Positions 48,165-58,128 of a DNA stretch of 64,000 nt are shown in pieces. This DNA is from Enterococcus hulanensis. Lineage in GTDB: Bacteria > Bacillota > Bacilli > Lactobacillales > Enterococcaceae. The stretch is taken from assembly GCF_005405485.1 (NCBI RefSeq), contig NZ_BJED01000014.1:65392-129391 (forward strand), given 5' to 3'. The notes below the pieces were generated by a model. That model saw nothing but the letters and a program-made list of their open reading frames with translations, was not told the DNA's origin and searched no databases. A program made the translations under genes and the position numbers. Every line of letters begins with the position of its first letter. The stretch's first letter is position 1.

Positions 48165-48780
48165 ATGGAAATAAACATACTAGAAGTGAATTTGAAATTT
48201 TGTGCTAGATTAGATATCCATGCCAAAATAGCCGTTGCTTGTGGTCTCTCTGGCTCTTTAGATCCTTTAAGAACGAAAAAGAAGATTCGTACCTTTGGAA
48301 CACGTACTTTCTAGTTACGTTTACTTGGTGAGTAGTTAACGGAAAGAAAAGTTGAAAAAATTCTAACGGAAACCTTACAAACAATTCCAGAAGTGAAAAA
48401 AGAGCGTTAGAAATTATCTCGGCTAAAATTAACCCCAACTTGGAACAATTCGCTAATGCCAAACAACTGACCTCATGGGCAGGACTTTGCCCAGCAAGTT
48501 ATAACAGTGGCGGTGTCCGAAAATCTGTACATATCTCAGCTGGAAATAAGTACCTAAAAACCATACTTTATCAATACGGCGGAAATACGGGACGCTTAAG
48601 TAACATAATATTTCCAGAGTTTTATGCTCGCACCTCTAGTTGAAAAAAAGAGATAATCGTATGTGCTCACAAGATACTAAGAATGGTTTATAAATCCCTT
48701 TCAGAACAACCAAATCGGGTAAACAAAAAAATCCTCACCAGATGCAGCGAACATCTAGTAAGGAAAAATAAAAAAAATCT
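48165..48780 (+). pseudogene. decayed IS110-family transposase
   Basis: Fragments of an IS110/IS116/IS902-type transposase lie in one direction. The N-terminal piece from ATG 48165 has ARLDIHAKIAVACGL and KIRTFGT, then a TAG. Most of the middle of the protein is missing. The C-terminal piece has TIPEVKKE in one frame, then after a one-base shift ALEIISAKINPNLEQF and QLTSWAGLCPASYNSGGVRKS. After a TGA at 48641 the same frame continues with VCAHKILRMVYKSLSEQ. The element is dead by stops, a frameshift and a large deletion. It sits between the S10 and str operons, which are usually close neighbours. Confidence 0.85.
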
Positions 48781-48782
48781 TC

Positions 48783-48814
48783 GTCCTTATTATAGTATAG
48801 GTAAGGACTTTTTT
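48783..48814 (+). terminator. terminator after the transposase remnant
   Basis: GTCCTTA / TAAGGAC stem with a short loop followed by T6 on the plus strand. Confidence 0.7.
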
Positions 48815-48840
48815 GCATTTTTCTATTGTTTATTTCATTA

Positions 48841-48873
48841 AAAAAGAGCCATTGGAAATCCAATGACTCTTTA
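48841..48873 (-). terminator. tuf terminator
   Basis: AAAGAG-CATTGG / CCAATG-CTCTTT stem with an AAAT loop; on the minus strand it is followed by six T. It ends the str operon 33 bases after the tuf stop. Confidence 0.92.
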
Positions 48874-48905
48874 CGTCCGAGCATAAAATTATCTTGTAAA
48901 GTTGA

Positions 48906-50093
48906 TTAAGCTTTGATTGTAGTTACAACGCCTGAACCAACAGTACGTCCACCTTCACGAATAGAGAAACGAGTTCCATCTTCGATAGCGATTGGGTGGA
49001 TTAATTCAACTTCCATAGTTACGTTATCACCAGGCATTACCATTTCAGTACCTTCTGGTAGATCAACTACACCAGTTACGTCAGTTGTACGGAAGTAGAA
49101 CTGAGGGCGGTAGTTAGTGAAGAATGGAGTATGACGTCCACCTTCTTCTTTAGTTAAAACGTAAACTTCTGCAGAGAATTTTGTATGTGGAGTGATTGAA
49201 GCTGGTTTAGCCAATACTTGTCCACGTTGGATGTCTTCACGCGCAACACCACGTAATAACGCACCGATGTTATCGCCTGCTTCAGCGTAATCTAACAATT
49301 TACGGAACATTTCAACACCTGTTACAGTTGTTTTTGTAACATCTTCAGCAATACCGATGATTTCAACTTCGTCACCAACGCGAACTTGTCCACGTTCAAC
49401 ACGACCAGTTGCAACAGTACCACGACCAGTGATTGAGAATACGTCTTCGACTGGCATCATGAATGGTTTGTCAGTATCACGAACTGGTGTTGGGATGTAT
49501 TCGTCAACAGCAGCCATTAATTCTAAGATTTTTTCTTCGTATGAAGCGTCGCCTTCTAAAGCTTTCAAAGCTGAACCCGCGATAACTGGAGTGTCGTCGC
49601 CTGGGAAGTCGTATTCTGACAATAGGTCACGAACTTCCATTTCAACTAATTCTAGTAATTCTTCATCATCAACCATATCCATTTTGTTTAAGAATACAAC
49701 GATGTAAGGAACACCAACGTTACGAGATAACAAGATGTGTTCACGAGTTTGAGGCATAGGGCCATCAGCAGCAGAAACTACTAAGATAGCTCCGTCCATT
49801 TGAGCAGCACCAGTGATCATGTTTTTAACGTAGTCCGCGTGTCCTGGGCAGTCAACGTGAGCGTAATGACGGTTTTCAGTTTCATATTCAACGTGAGAAG
49901 TGTTGATAGTGATTCCGCGTTCGCGTTCTTCAGGTGCACCATCGATTGAAGCGTAGTCCATTGCTTGAGCTCCGCCTTGTTTAGCAAGTACAGTTGTAAT
50001 TGCAGCAGTTAAAGTAGTTTTACCATGGTCAACGTGTCCGATAGTACCAATGTTAACATGGGGTTTTGAACGGTCAAATTTTTCTTTAGCCAT
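48906..50093 (-). CDS. tuf: elongation factor Tu
   Basis: A 395-residue GTPase delivering aminoacyl-tRNA to the ribosome. GTPase motifs [29 protein letters not shown] and NKMD are complete, followed by domains 2 and 3 with the tRNA-binding and kirromycin-site surfaces ([12 protein letters not shown]). AGGAGGAAC precedes the ATG. It is the last gene of the str operon and also has its own promoter candidate. Confidence 0.98.
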   Translation of the reverse strand: MAKEKFDRSKPHVNIGTIGHVDHGKTTLTAAITTVLAKQGGAQAMDYASIDGAPEERERGITINTSHVEYETENRHYAHVDCPGHADYVKNMITGAAQMDGAILVVSAADGPMPQTREHILLSRNVGVPYIVVFLNKMDMVDDEELLELVEMEVRDLLSEYDFPGDDTPVIAGSALKALEGDASYEEKILELMAAVDEYIPTPVRDTDKPFMMPVEDVFSITGRGTVATGRVERGQVRVGDEVEIIGIAEDVTKTTVTGVEMFRKLLDYAEAGDNIGALLRGVAREDIQRGQVLAKPASITPHTKFSAEVYVLTKEEGGRHTPFFTNYRPQFYFRTTDVTGVVDLPEGTEMVMPGDNVTMEVELIHPIAIEDGTRFSIREGGRTVGSGVVTTIKA

Positions 50094-50133
50094 TTAATAT
50101 GTTCCTCCTAAGTAAATGAGTTTAGTTTTTTAT

Positions 50134-50190
50134 CTGATAGGTCCGCACCACAAAAGCGATGCGAGCCCATATCATCAGTTAATTATTTTA
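50134..50190 (-). promoter_or_regulatory. tuf promoter -10 and 5' hairpin
   Basis: TAAAAT on the minus strand (50185-50190), with a poor -35, would start transcription near 50178, exactly at the base of an imperfect hairpin CTGATGATA ... TATCAG (50134-50178). A stem at the very 5' end can stabilise an mRNA; this is inference. Confidence 0.45.
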
Positions 50191-50230
50191 CATGAAACGT
50201 TGTTAAAAATACAGTTCTTTTGGAAAAAGC

Positions 50231-50249
50231 AGTCAAAAAACAATTGACT
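50231..50249 (-). terminator. weak hairpin after fusA
   Basis: AGTCAA / TTGACT, 6 bp, followed by GCTTTTT on the minus strand. It probably allows read-through into tuf. Confidence 0.5.
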
Positions 50250-50257
50250 TTTAAGAA

Positions 50258-52342
50258 TTAGTCAGCTTTGCCGCCATTTTTCTTAATAATTTCTTCTTGA
50301 ACTGATTTTGGTACATCTTCATAGTGGTCAAAGACCATCATGAATGTTCCGCGTCCTTGAGTAGAAGAACGAAGTGTTGTAGCGTATCCAAACATTTCAG
50401 CCAACGGTACAATCGCATTAACGATTTGTGCGTTACCATGAGCTTCCATACCTTCAACACGTCCACGACGAGCAGTTACGTGACCCATAACATCACCTAA
50501 GTAATCTTCTGGAACAGTAATCGTAACTTTCATCATTGGTTCAAGGATTGATGGGCTAGCTTTCTTCGCTGCAGCACGTAGCGCCATAGACGCAGCTACA
50601 CGGAAGGCTGTTTCATTTGAATCGACATCATGGTAAGAACCATCATAAAGCTTAGCTTTAATGTCAACTAATGGATAGCCGGCTAACACACCGTTTGCCA
50701 TTGCATCTTCTAATCCTTTTTCAACTGCTGGGATGTATTCACGAGGAACCACACCACCGACAATCGCGTTTTCGAATTCGAAGCCAGCACCCTCTTCGTT
50801 TGGTGTAAATTCGATCCATACGTGACCGTATTGACCTTTACCACCAGACTGACGTACAAACTTACCTTCTGCATTTGTCGCAGAACGGAATGTTTCACGA
50901 TAAGATACTTGAGGCGCACCAACGTTAGCATCTACCTTAAATTCACGACGCATACGGTCAACCAATACGTCTAAGTGAAGTTCACCCATACCAGCGATAA
51001 CTGTTTCGCCAGTTTCAACGTTTGTTTCAACGCGGAATGAAGGATCTTCTTCAGCAAGTTTTTGTAAAGCAACACCCATTTTATCTTGGTCAGCTTTTGA
51101 TTTAGGTTCAACAGCAACTTCGATAACTGGATCAGGGAATTCAATTGATTCCAAGATAACCGGTGATTTTTCGTCACACAGAGTATCCCCAGTTGTTGTA
51201 TCTTTCAATCCAACAGCAGCGGCGATATCACCTGAATAAACTGTTTCGATCTCTTTACGCGTATTTGCGTGCATCTGTAGAATACGGCCAATACGTTCAC
51301 GTTTGCCTTTAGAAGCATTCAAAACGTATGAACCTGAGTTCAAGATACCTGAGTACACACGGAAGAAAGTTAGACGACCTACAAATGGGTCAGTCATTAC
51401 TTTAAACGCTAGAGATGAGAACGGAGCTGAATCATCAGCAGGACGTTCAGTTTCTTCATCAGTTTTAGGGTTAAAACCTTTGATCGCAGGTACATCAGTA
51501 GGTGCTGGAAGATAGTCAATGACTGCATCCAACATCAATTGCACACCTTTGTTTTTGAAGGCTGAACCACATAGAACTGGATAGAAATCAACAGCTAAAG
51601 TAGCATTACGGATACCCGCTTTCAATTCTTCTTCAGTGATTTCTTCACCTTCTAAGAATTTCATCATTAGGTCTTCGTCAGTATCAGCTACAGCTTCAAC
51701 TAATTTTTCGCGCCATTCTTCTGCTTGTTCTTGATATTCAGCAGGGATTTCAGTTTCTTGAATTTCAGTTCCTAAATCGTTTGTATAAATTTCTGCTTTC
51801 ATTTTGACTAAATCAATAATTCCAGTGAAATCATCTTCCGCACCAATTGGTAATTGGATTGGATGAGCATTTGCTTGCAAACGATCATGTAAAGTGCTTA
51901 CTGAGTAAAGGAAGTCAGCACCGATTTTATCCATTTTGTTACAGAATACAATACGTGGAACGCCGTATTCTGTAGCTTGACGCCAAACAGTTTCTGTTTG
52001 TGGTTCCACACCTGATTGTGAGTCCAATACAGTAACTGCACCATCAAGTACACGTAGTGAACGTTGAACTTCGATTGTGAAGTCCACGTGTCCTGGTGTA
52101 TCAATGATATTTACGCGGTGACCTTTCCATTGCGCTGTAGTAGCGGCAGAAGTGATCGTGATACCACGTTCTTGTTCTTGTTCCATCCAGTCCATTTGAG
52201 AAGCACCTTCGTGGGTTTCTCCAATTTTATGGATTTTACCAGTGTAGTATAAGACACGTTCAGTTGTTGTTGTTTTACCAGCGTCAACGTGAGCCATGAT
52301 CCCGATATTACGAGTATTGTCTAGAGAAAATTCTCTTGCCAT
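50258..52342 (-). CDS. fusA: elongation factor G
   Basis: A 694-residue translocase GTPase. Motifs [22 protein letters not shown] and [10 protein letters not shown] form the G domain; domains III-V follow ([42 protein letters not shown]), the site of fusidic-acid changes in other species. Full length. It lies 79 bases after rpsG. Confidence 0.98.
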   Translation of the reverse strand: MAREFSLDNTRNIGIMAHVDAGKTTTTERVLYYTGKIHKIGETHEGASQMDWMEQEQERGITITSAATTAQWKGHRVNIIDTPGHVDFTIEVQRSLRVLDGAVTVLDSQSGVEPQTETVWRQATEYGVPRIVFCNKMDKIGADFLYSVSTLHDRLQANAHPIQLPIGAEDDFTGIIDLVKMKAEIYTNDLGTEIQETEIPAEYQEQAEEWREKLVEAVADTDEDLMMKFLEGEEITEEELKAGIRNATLAVDFYPVLCGSAFKNKGVQLMLDAVIDYLPAPTDVPAIKGFNPKTDEETERPADDSAPFSSLAFKVMTDPFVGRLTFFRVYSGILNSGSYVLNASKGKRERIGRILQMHANTRKEIETVYSGDIAAAVGLKDTTTGDTLCDEKSPVILESIEFPDPVIEVAVEPKSKADQDKMGVALQKLAEEDPSFRVETNVETGETVIAGMGELHLDVLVDRMRREFKVDANVGAPQVSYRETFRSATNAEGKFVRQSGGKGQYGHVWIEFTPNEEGAGFEFENAIVGGVVPREYIPAVEKGLEDAMANGVLAGYPLVDIKAKLYDGSYHDVDSNETAFRVAASMALRAAAKKASPSILEPMMKVTITVPEDYLGDVMGHVTARRGRVEGMEAHGNAQIVNAIVPLAEMFGYATTLRSSTQGRGTFMMVFDHYEDVPKSVQEEIIKKNGGKAD

Positions 52343-52421
52343 TTCTTTGTTTGCTCCTCTCTTATATTAAATTAACATGGTTTGGTCAGACATCTGTTGA
52401 CCTTCGTCAGCAGAAAAAATC

Positions 52422-52892
52422 TTACCAACGATAATGAGCAAATGCACGGTTGGCTTCCGCCATTTTGTGTGTATCTTCGCGTTTTTTCACAGAAGCGCCA
52501 GTGTTGTTAGCAGCATCCATAAGTTCTTTCGCTAAGCGTTCTTCCATTGTATGTTCGCCGCGTAGACGAGCGAAGTTTACAACCCAACGCAAACCTAAAG
52601 TAGTACGACGTTCTGGACGTACTTCAACGGGTACTTGGTAGTTAGAACCCCCAACACGGCGGGCTTTAACTTCTAGCACAGGCATAATATTTTCCATTGC
52701 TTGTTCGAAAACTTCTAATGGATCATTTCCAGTTGATTCTTTAATTGTGCTAAAAGCATTGTATACAATATTTGAAGCAGTTCCGCGTTTTCCATCAACC
52801 ATTACGCGGTTGATTAAACGAGTTACTAGCTTAGAGTTATACATAGGATCTGGCAAAACGTCGCGTTTTGCGATAGCTCCCTTACGAGTCAT
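52422..52892 (-). CDS. rpsG: 30S ribosomal protein S7
   Basis: A 156-residue head assembly protein ([51 protein letters not shown]). In E. coli it represses the str operon. AGGAGG precedes the ATG. Confidence 0.98.
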   Translation of the reverse strand: MTRKGAIAKRDVLPDPMYNSKLVTRLINRVMVDGKRGTASNIVYNAFSTIKESTGNDPLEVFEQAMENIMPVLEVKARRVGGSNYQVPVEVRPERRTTLGLRWVVNFARLRGEHTMEERLAKELMDAANNTGASVKKREDTHKMAEANRAFAHYRW

Positions 52893-52938
52893 ACGTAACT
52901 CCTCCTTTTCGAAAATATGTCTTTATCTATTCGTTTGA

Positions 52939-53352
52939 TTAAGCTTTAGGTTTTTTAGTACCGTATTTAGAACGGCTTTGTTTACGATCGTTAACACCGG
53001 CAGTATCTAGTGCGCCACGAACGATATGGTAACGTACCCCTGGTAAGTCTTTTACACGACCACCACGTAATAGAACAACACTATGTTCTTGTAGGTTATG
53101 GCCGATACCTGGGATATAAGCTGTTACTTCGATCAAGTTTGACAAACGAACACGAGCATATTTACGTAATGCTGAGTTGGGTTTCTTAGGTGTCATAGTC
53201 CCCACACGTGTACAAACTCCACGTTTTTGTGGTGAGTTCACGTTTGTTTGAGCTTTTTTAAAGCTGTTATATCCTTTGTTCAATGCTGGTGAATTTGATT
53301 TTTCCACCTTTGATTTACGAGGTTTACGTACTAATTGATTAATTGTAGGCAT
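52939..53352 (-). CDS. rpsL: 30S ribosomal protein S12
   Basis: A 137-residue decoding-site protein. The loop [17 protein letters not shown] has lysine at the main streptomycin site, and the second site region [23 protein letters not shown] is wild type in appearance. First gene of the str operon, with AAGGAGGAAAC before the ATG. Confidence 0.98.
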   Translation of the reverse strand: MPTINQLVRKPRKSKVEKSNSPALNKGYNSFKKAQTNVNSPQKRGVCTRVGTMTPKKPNSALRKYARVRLSNLIEVTAYIPGIGHNLQEHSVVLLRGGRVKDLPGVRYHIVRGALDTAGVNDRKQSRSKYGTKKPKA

Positions 53353-53542
53353 TCCTTGTTTCCTCCTTCCTCGATCCGCCTTCTAGTACCACACATCCGT
53401 GTGGTTCTTTTTTGGCGATAAAAAATAATGCATCCCTGCATTCTCTATCAAGCTGTACTTCGACACAGTCAGCACGTCTCTATCGAGAGACCTGTTCACA
53501 AAGCACCTTTGATAGCATATCATGATTGATTTCCGCTGTCAA
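53353..53542 (-). promoter_or_regulatory. str operon promoter and leader
   Basis: A perfect TTGACA (53537-53542), 17 bp and TATGCT (53514-53519) give a strong promoter. The leader of about 155 nt has two hairpins, GTCTCT/AGAGAC (near 53475-53490) and ACCACAC/GTGTGGT (near 53381-53398). The rest, 53543-53764, is AT-rich and holds only weak promoter-like sequence (TACAAT at about 53728) for rpiA. Confidence 0.8.
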
Positions 53543-53764
53543 CAAACTATTTGTAGTTTTTTCTTCTTTCTATTAAAGTTTGAGATTCATTTCAAATTTT
53601 TTTAAATAAGAAAAATCTTATTCAACAGATAATTTATTTCTATTCATTTAAAGAATAGTAAATAAAACGCCTTCACTTTTTTGGTCTTTTTTACTTAAAA
53701 GACTTCCTTTTTTCTTTTTTTGCGATTACAATGGACGTAACTTAGCAGAAGGTGGGATTTTTCA

Positions 53765-54445
53765 ATGAATTTGAAAGAGTTAGTTGGGATCGAAGCGGCA
53801 AAATTTGTCAAAGATGGAATGACCGTCGGATTAGGTACTGGATCAACAGCTTATTATTTAGTGAAAGAATTAGGTCGCCGAGTAAATGAAGAGGGGTTGA
53901 AGATCACGGGTGTCGTGACTTCCTCTAAAACAGAAGAGCAGGCAAAAGAATTAGGTATTCCTTTAAAAGCGATTGACGATGTAGAGTCTGTAGATCTTAC
54001 GATTGACGGTGCAGATGAAATCAGCGATGACTTCCAAGGTATCAAAGGCGGCGGTGCTGCTCTGCTTTTCGAAAAAGTAGTAGCGACTTATTCAAAAGAT
54101 TGCATTTGGATCGTTGACGAAAGCAAAATGGTTAACAAATTAGGCAAATTCCCTTTACCAGTTGAAGTCGTGCCATTCGGCAGCCACAACGTCTTTCGTT
54201 TATTTGAATCAAAAGGTTACAATCCAGCATGGCGCATGAACGATGCCAATGAACTTCTAACAACAGATGGCGGGCATTACATCATTGATTTGCATTTAGA
54301 TGTTATTGAAGACCCTCATGCATTAGCTGCAGAATTGGATGCCTGTGTCGGTGTTGTTGAGCACGGATTGTTCATTGACATGATTTCACGCGTGATCGTC
54401 GGCACTCCTGAAGGTCCAAAAATTTTGGAGGTTCCTGCAAAATAA
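53765..54445 (+). CDS. rpiA: ribose-5-phosphate isomerase A
   Basis: Interconverts ribose-5-phosphate and ribulose-5-phosphate. The 226-residue protein has [42 protein letters not shown] and [14 protein letters not shown], the active-site blocks of RpiA. GAAGGTGGG precedes the ATG. It is followed on the same strand by gpmA. Confidence 0.97.
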   Translation: MNLKELVGIEAAKFVKDGMTVGLGTGSTAYYLVKELGRRVNEEGLKITGVVTSSKTEEQAKELGIPLKAIDDVESVDLTIDGADEISDDFQGIKGGGAALLFEKVVATYSKDCIWIVDESKMVNKLGKFPLPVEVVPFGSHNVFRLFESKGYNPAWRMNDANELLTTDGGHYIIDLHLDVIEDPHALAAELDACVGVVEHGLFIDMISRVIVGTPEGPKILEVPAK

Positions 54446-54576
54446 TTTTATAAAAATCCCTTTAAAGCTCGTGATTTGATAAAAAACACACCCAATTTAA
54501 TGGAAATCATGGCAGAAACATTGTACAATGATTCAGGAATTGAAAATTTCAGAAATTTCAAAAAGGAGAGAATGTT

Positions 54577-55263
54577 ATGCCAAAATTAGTTTTTTCTCGT
54601 CACGGCTTAAGTGAATGGAACAAATTGAACCAATTCACAGGCTGGGCAGACGTTGATTTGGCTCCAGAAGGTGTCGAAGAAGCAAAAGAAGGCGGCCGTA
54701 AAATCAAAGAAGCAGGAATTGAATTTGATGTTGCTTACACATCAGTTTTAACTCGTGCGATCAAAACTTGCGACTACATCTTAGAATACTCTGACCAACT
54801 TTGGGTACCAACTGTTAAATCTTGGCGCTTAAACGAACGTCACTACGGTAAATTACAAGGATTAAACAAAAAAGAAACCGCTGAAAAATACGGTGACGAA
54901 CAAGTTCACATCTGGCGCCGTTCTTACGATGTATTACCTCCATTAATGGAGGCAACTGACGAAGGTTCAGCAGCTCAAGATCGTCGTTACTCAATGTTAG
55001 ACCCTCGCGATATCCCTGGTGGCGAAAACCTGAAAGTTACTTTGGAACGCGCGTTACCTTTCTGGCAAGACGAAATTGCTCCTGCTTTGAAAGATGGCAA
55101 AACTGTTTTAGTAGCTGCCCATGGCAACTCACTACGTGCATTAGCTAAACACATCGAAGGTATTTCTGACGAAGATATCATGGACTTAGAAATCCCAACA
55201 GGTCAACCACTTGTTTATGACTTGAACGATGACTTAACAGTTGCTAAAAAATACTACTTATAA
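54577..55263 (+). CDS. gpmA: 2,3-bisphosphoglycerate-dependent phosphoglycerate mutase
   Basis: Glycolytic mutase of 228 residues with the phosphohistidine motif SRHGLSEWN at residues 7-15, [27 protein letters not shown] and [13 protein letters not shown] with the second histidine. AAGGAGAGA precedes the ATG. Codon use is strongly biased, as expected for a highly expressed gene. Confidence 0.97.
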   Translation: MPKLVFSRHGLSEWNKLNQFTGWADVDLAPEGVEEAKEGGRKIKEAGIEFDVAYTSVLTRAIKTCDYILEYSDQLWVPTVKSWRLNERHYGKLQGLNKKETAEKYGDEQVHIWRRSYDVLPPLMEATDEGSAAQDRRYSMLDPRDIPGGENLKVTLERALPFWQDEIAPALKDGKTVLVAAHGNSLRALAKHIEGISDEDIMDLEIPTGQPLVYDLNDDLTVAKKYYL

Positions 55264-55270
55264 AAATTTT

Positions 55271-55301
55271 TCCCGACTCATTATTGAGTTGGGATTTTTT
55301 T
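55271..55301 (+). terminator. gpmA terminator
   Basis: TCCCGACTCA / TGAGTTGGGA with a 4-nt loop and a T7 run, 8 bases after the stop. Confidence 0.92.
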
Positions 55302-55325
55302 ATTTGAAACTCAGCAACTTTATCA

Positions 55326-55354
55326 CTGGCACAATGAAATTTTTGTGCTAAAAT
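55326..55354 (+). promoter_or_regulatory. tRNA-Leu promoter
   Basis: CTGGCA, a 17-bp spacer ending in TGTGC, and TAAAAT (extended -10), 18 bases before the mature tRNA. Confidence 0.6.
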
Positions 55355-55371
55355 AAATAAGTAATTTCTTT

Positions 55372-55455
55372 GCGGTCGTGGCGGAATTGGCAGACGCGCT
55401 AGCTTCAGGCGCTAGTGGTAGCAATACCGTGGAAGTTCGAGTCTTCTCGGCCGCA
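55372..55455 (+). tRNA. tRNA-Leu(CAG)
   Basis: A class II tRNA with a long variable arm. The acceptor stem pairs GCGGTCG with CGGCCGC, the discriminator is A, and the anticodon stem-loop is CTAGC-TTCAGGC-GCTAG with anticodon CAG (55406-55408), reading CUG. The T arm GTTCGAGTC is intact. CCA is not encoded and must be added by the CCA enzyme. Confidence 0.95.
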
Positions 55456-55469
55456 TAGCGATAAACCTC

Positions 55470-55507
55470 AAAAAGCACCCGACAGATTTTTCTGTCGGGT
55501 GCTTTTT
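55470..55507. terminator. bidirectional terminator between tRNA-Leu and udk
   Basis: A perfect 17-bp stem AAAAAGCACCCGACAGA / TCTGTCGGGTGCTTTTT with a TTTT loop. The right arm contains the first bases of the udk stop codon. Confidence 0.95.
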
Positions 55508-56132
55508 AGTCATGATTCAAAAAACTTGCCACTTTTGTTGCAATCAAATCAATCGCTACATGATTTTCGCCGCCCTCTGGCACGATGATATCGGCGTAAC
55601 GTTTCGTTGGTTCGATGAACTGATGGTACATTGGTTTCACTACAGTCAAATATTGGTCAATGACTGATTCTAATGTTCGTCCGCGTTCATTCATGTCACG
55701 CTTGATGCGGCGAATAATTCGAATATCGTCGTCAGTATCTACATAGATTTTTATATCCATCAAATCACGCAAGCGTTCATCTTCTAAAATCAAGATACCT
55801 TCTAAGATAATGACTTCTTTTGGTTCTTGCACATAGACTTCTTCGCTGCGTGTATGTTTTACGTAATCGTAAATCGGCACTTCGACCGACTGATATTTCG
55901 TTAATTCCTTTAAATGCTCGATCAATAAATCTGTGTCAAACGCAAACGGATGATCGTAATTTGTTGATAGTCGTTCTTCAAAACTGATACCGCTTTGGTC
56001 CTTATAATAAGAATCGTGTTCCAACATCATAATCGAATGATCGGGAAACCGATTGTAGATCGCGCGGCTGACACTAGTTTTTCCACTTCCAGAACCGCCC
56101 GTTACACCAATAATGATCGGCTTGTTTTTCAT
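55506..56132 (-). CDS. udk: uridine kinase
   Basis: Phosphorylates uridine and cytidine with ATP or GTP in pyrimidine salvage. The 208-residue protein has the P-loop [17 protein letters not shown], the [12 protein letters not shown] substrate motif and [10 protein letters not shown] start at ATG 56132, with AAAGAGG upstream; a longer open frame upstream lacks a ribosome site. Its TAA lies inside the base of the shared terminator. Confidence 0.95.
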   Translation of the reverse strand: MKNKPIIIGVTGGSGSGKTSVSRAIYNRFPDHSIMMLEHDSYYKDQSGISFEERLSTNYDHPFAFDTDLLIEHLKELTKYQSVEVPIYDYVKHTRSEEVYVQEPKEVIILEGILILEDERLRDLMDIKIYVDTDDDIRIIRRIKRDMNERGRTLESVIDQYLTVVKPMYHQFIEPTKRYADIIVPEGGENHVAIDLIATKVASFLNHD

Positions 56133-56202
56133 GTAAATAAAACCTCTTTCGTTTTTCATTAGTCCTATTATAGCGAAACATCGCCAAAATACTATCAAAA
56201 AC

Positions 56203-56889
56203 TTAAAATTCTTCTAAAATCTGATAGAGGTCGGTTAATTTTTTAATCTGGAATGTCGGTTCAATTTCGTTCGCTTCTTTTTCTTGCGGATTCATCCAAA
56301 TCGTATCAATTCCAGCAACTTGTCCACCTTTGATGTCCGAAGTCAAAGAATCGCCGATAATCACCGTCTTTTCTTTATCCAAACGAGGAATTTCAGCGAA
56401 AACGATGTCGAAGAATTCTTTCATTGGTTTGTGTACACCCATCTCTTCAGAAATAAAGAATTTTTTGAAATAAGGAGCCAAGCCTGATTTTTTAAGACGT
56501 TGGTGCTGAGTTGCCGAAACGCCGTTAGTGACGACGTAAAGATCCTTTTTCCGGCTTAGATTTTCAACAACCTCTAAGCTGTTTGAGATCAATTGATGTC
56601 CCTGATTCAAGTAATGACGATAACGAGCCTCTGTCTCTGGTCCATCAACATCTCGTTCGTATTGCTCGAAAAACAAACGAAAGCGATTATCCAACAACTC
56701 TTGTCGTGAAAGCACCCCTGCTTCATGATCGCGCCAGAATCCTTGATTCATTTTTTTATAATTATTTTTGACTGATAAGGAAGGTTCTACTCCCATATCT
56801 TGAAACAGCCAACTTAAAGCTTGTTCTTCTGCCGCTTTAAAATCCAACAAGGTATCATCAATATCAAATAAAATTGTTTCGTATCCCAT
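56203..56889 (-). CDS. YjjG-family HAD hydrolase (noncanonical pyrimidine nucleotidase)
   Basis: A 228-residue HAD subfamily IA phosphatase with DIDDTLLDF near the start, VVTNGVS (motif II), a lysine in [12 protein letters not shown] and [13 protein letters not shown] (motif IV). The match to YjjG-type house-cleaning nucleotidases is good. The start is ATG 56889 with AGAAGG upstream. It lies 5 bases after rsuA and about 70 bases before udk. Confidence 0.88.
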   Translation of the reverse strand: MGYETILFDIDDTLLDFKAAEEQALSWLFQDMGVEPSLSVKNNYKKMNQGFWRDHEAGVLSRQELLDNRFRLFFEQYERDVDGPETEARYRHYLNQGHQLISNSLEVVENLSRKKDLYVVTNGVSATQHQRLKKSGLAPYFKKFFISEEMGVHKPMKEFFDIVFAEIPRLDKEKTVIIGDSLTSDIKGGQVAGIDTIWMNPQEKEANEIEPTFQIKKLTDLYQILEEF

Positions 56890-56900
56890 TTTCAAACCTT

Positions 56901-57617
56901 CTATCTAAAGTATATTTTTAATTGTTGCAGTTCAGTAAGCGTCAGCGGTCGATAGTTTCCTTCCGCTAAGTCCTCGGGTAAAGCTAATGGCCCCATTGAA
57001 AGACGCGTCAATTTTATCACCTTTTTTCCACAAGCCAAAAACATTTTTTTGACTTGATGAAACTTCCCTTCTTTGATCGTCAATAGAACTTCTGAATGAC
57101 CAAACTTAGAACTAAGGATGTTCAATTGAGCTGGCTGGCAATGGACCCCGCCATGAAAAACGATACCTGCTTTAAAAGCAGCCACATCTTCTATTGTAAC
57201 TGCTTCGTTGACAATTACGTGATAGGTCTTCGTAACCTTTGCCTCTGGCTGCAAAAGATCATACCCTAATTGCCCATTATCCGTCAAAAGTAATAATCCT
57301 GTGGTGTCTCGATCCAAGCGGCCGACTGGATATAAATCAGCAGGTCGTTCTGCTTCTGCCACCAATTGAGTAGCTGTTTGAAACTTTTCATCCTTTTTTG
57401 CCGTTACAACACCTGCCGGTTTATTTAGCAAGTAGTATACGTGGCTAGTCCGCAGCTTCTGCCCATCAACTTGAATTTCATGTAGGCGGCTGTCAACATT
57501 TCGCTGTGGATTAAACTCGACCATACCATCGATCAAAACTTTTTTCATAAGAAATAAACGCTTCATTTCTTTCCGAGTTGTTTGCAGATTTTGTTCGATC
57601 ACTTTATCTAAACGCAT
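56901..57617 (-). CDS. RsuA-family 16S rRNA pseudouridine synthase
   Basis: A 238-residue protein with an N-terminal S4 RNA-binding domain (MRLDKVIEQNLQTTRKEMKR) and the catalytic motif GRLDRDTTGLLLLTDNG with the nucleophile aspartate. It belongs to the RsuA/RluB/E/F group, most like RsuA (16S U516); target assignment is by family. It is the first gene of a unit with the YjjG-like gene and perhaps udk. Confidence 0.9.
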   Translation of the reverse strand: MRLDKVIEQNLQTTRKEMKRLFLMKKVLIDGMVEFNPQRNVDSRLHEIQVDGQKLRTSHVYYLLNKPAGVVTAKKDEKFQTATQLVAEAERPADLYPVGRLDRDTTGLLLLTDNGQLGYDLLQPEAKVTKTYHVIVNEAVTIEDVAAFKAGIVFHGGVHCQPAQLNILSSKFGHSEVLLTIKEGKFHQVKKMFLACGKKVIKLTRLSMGPLALPEDLAEGNYRPLTLTELQQLKIYFR

Positions 57618-57730
57618 GTTGCTACTCCTTCAAATCTGTTGGACTCATTATACCGAATTTGAAAAAAAGACAACACCCTCTGGCCTTAGTCTTTATGCTT
57701 TTATTCTGATTTAAAGAAAAAAATCGACCG

Positions 57731-57758
57731 TTGTCTACTTTTTCACTGTAGATAATGT
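57731..57758 (+). promoter_or_regulatory. putative promoter of the rplY leader
   Basis: TTGTCT, a 16-bp spacer and TAATGT, 370 bases before rplY. Confidence 0.5.
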
Positions 57759-57764
57759 GCTAAT

Positions 57765-58128
57765 AAGTAAATAATTAAACATTTGAAAAACACCTCTATC
57801 AAAGCGTTTTCGTCCGGAAAAGCAGCGCTTAATCAAACCCATCAAAGAGTTTATGCTTGCATTTTGATTAGATTAGACCTAGAATTTAATTATACGAGTC
57901 AGAGATTCGTATGATTAAGTGAATCGACACTCTAGTGTCAAAGGTTTCTCATACACAGCGTTACGACCTGGTAGAGAAAGTTGAACGTAGACTTTTTTTG
58001 GACAGTTGTGTACACGACTGTCTTTTTGCGTGTTTTTCGCAAAGCCATTGTGCTGAGAATAACCCGTCACTTAAATAAAATCTGTCTGCTTACCAACAGA
58101 CAGTCACATTTTAAGGAGGAATTTGGTT
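57765..58128 (+). promoter_or_regulatory. long structured leader of rplY
   Basis: About 360 nt without an ORF hold several hairpins: AAGCG-TTTTC / GAAAA-CGCTT (57802-57830), a 12-bp stem TTAATTATACGA / TCGTATGATTAA (57886-57918), GACACT/AGTGTC (57926-57939), a terminator at 58001-58027, and CTGTCTG/CAGACAG (58082-58102) just before the ribosome binding site. The GACAG/CTGTC words of the last two can also pair with each other, so two exclusive folds are possible. I do not recognise a named family. Confidence 0.55.
58001..58027 (+). terminator. terminator-like hairpin in the rplY leader
   Basis: GACAGTTGTG / CACGACTGTC near-palindrome followed by TTTTT, 100 bases before the rplY start; a candidate attenuator. 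Confidence 0.65.

Noticed and set aside
48205-48462. Open frame on the minus strand over the IS110 remnant
   Set aside because: The plus strand carries the recognisable transposase motifs; the minus frame has no family features.
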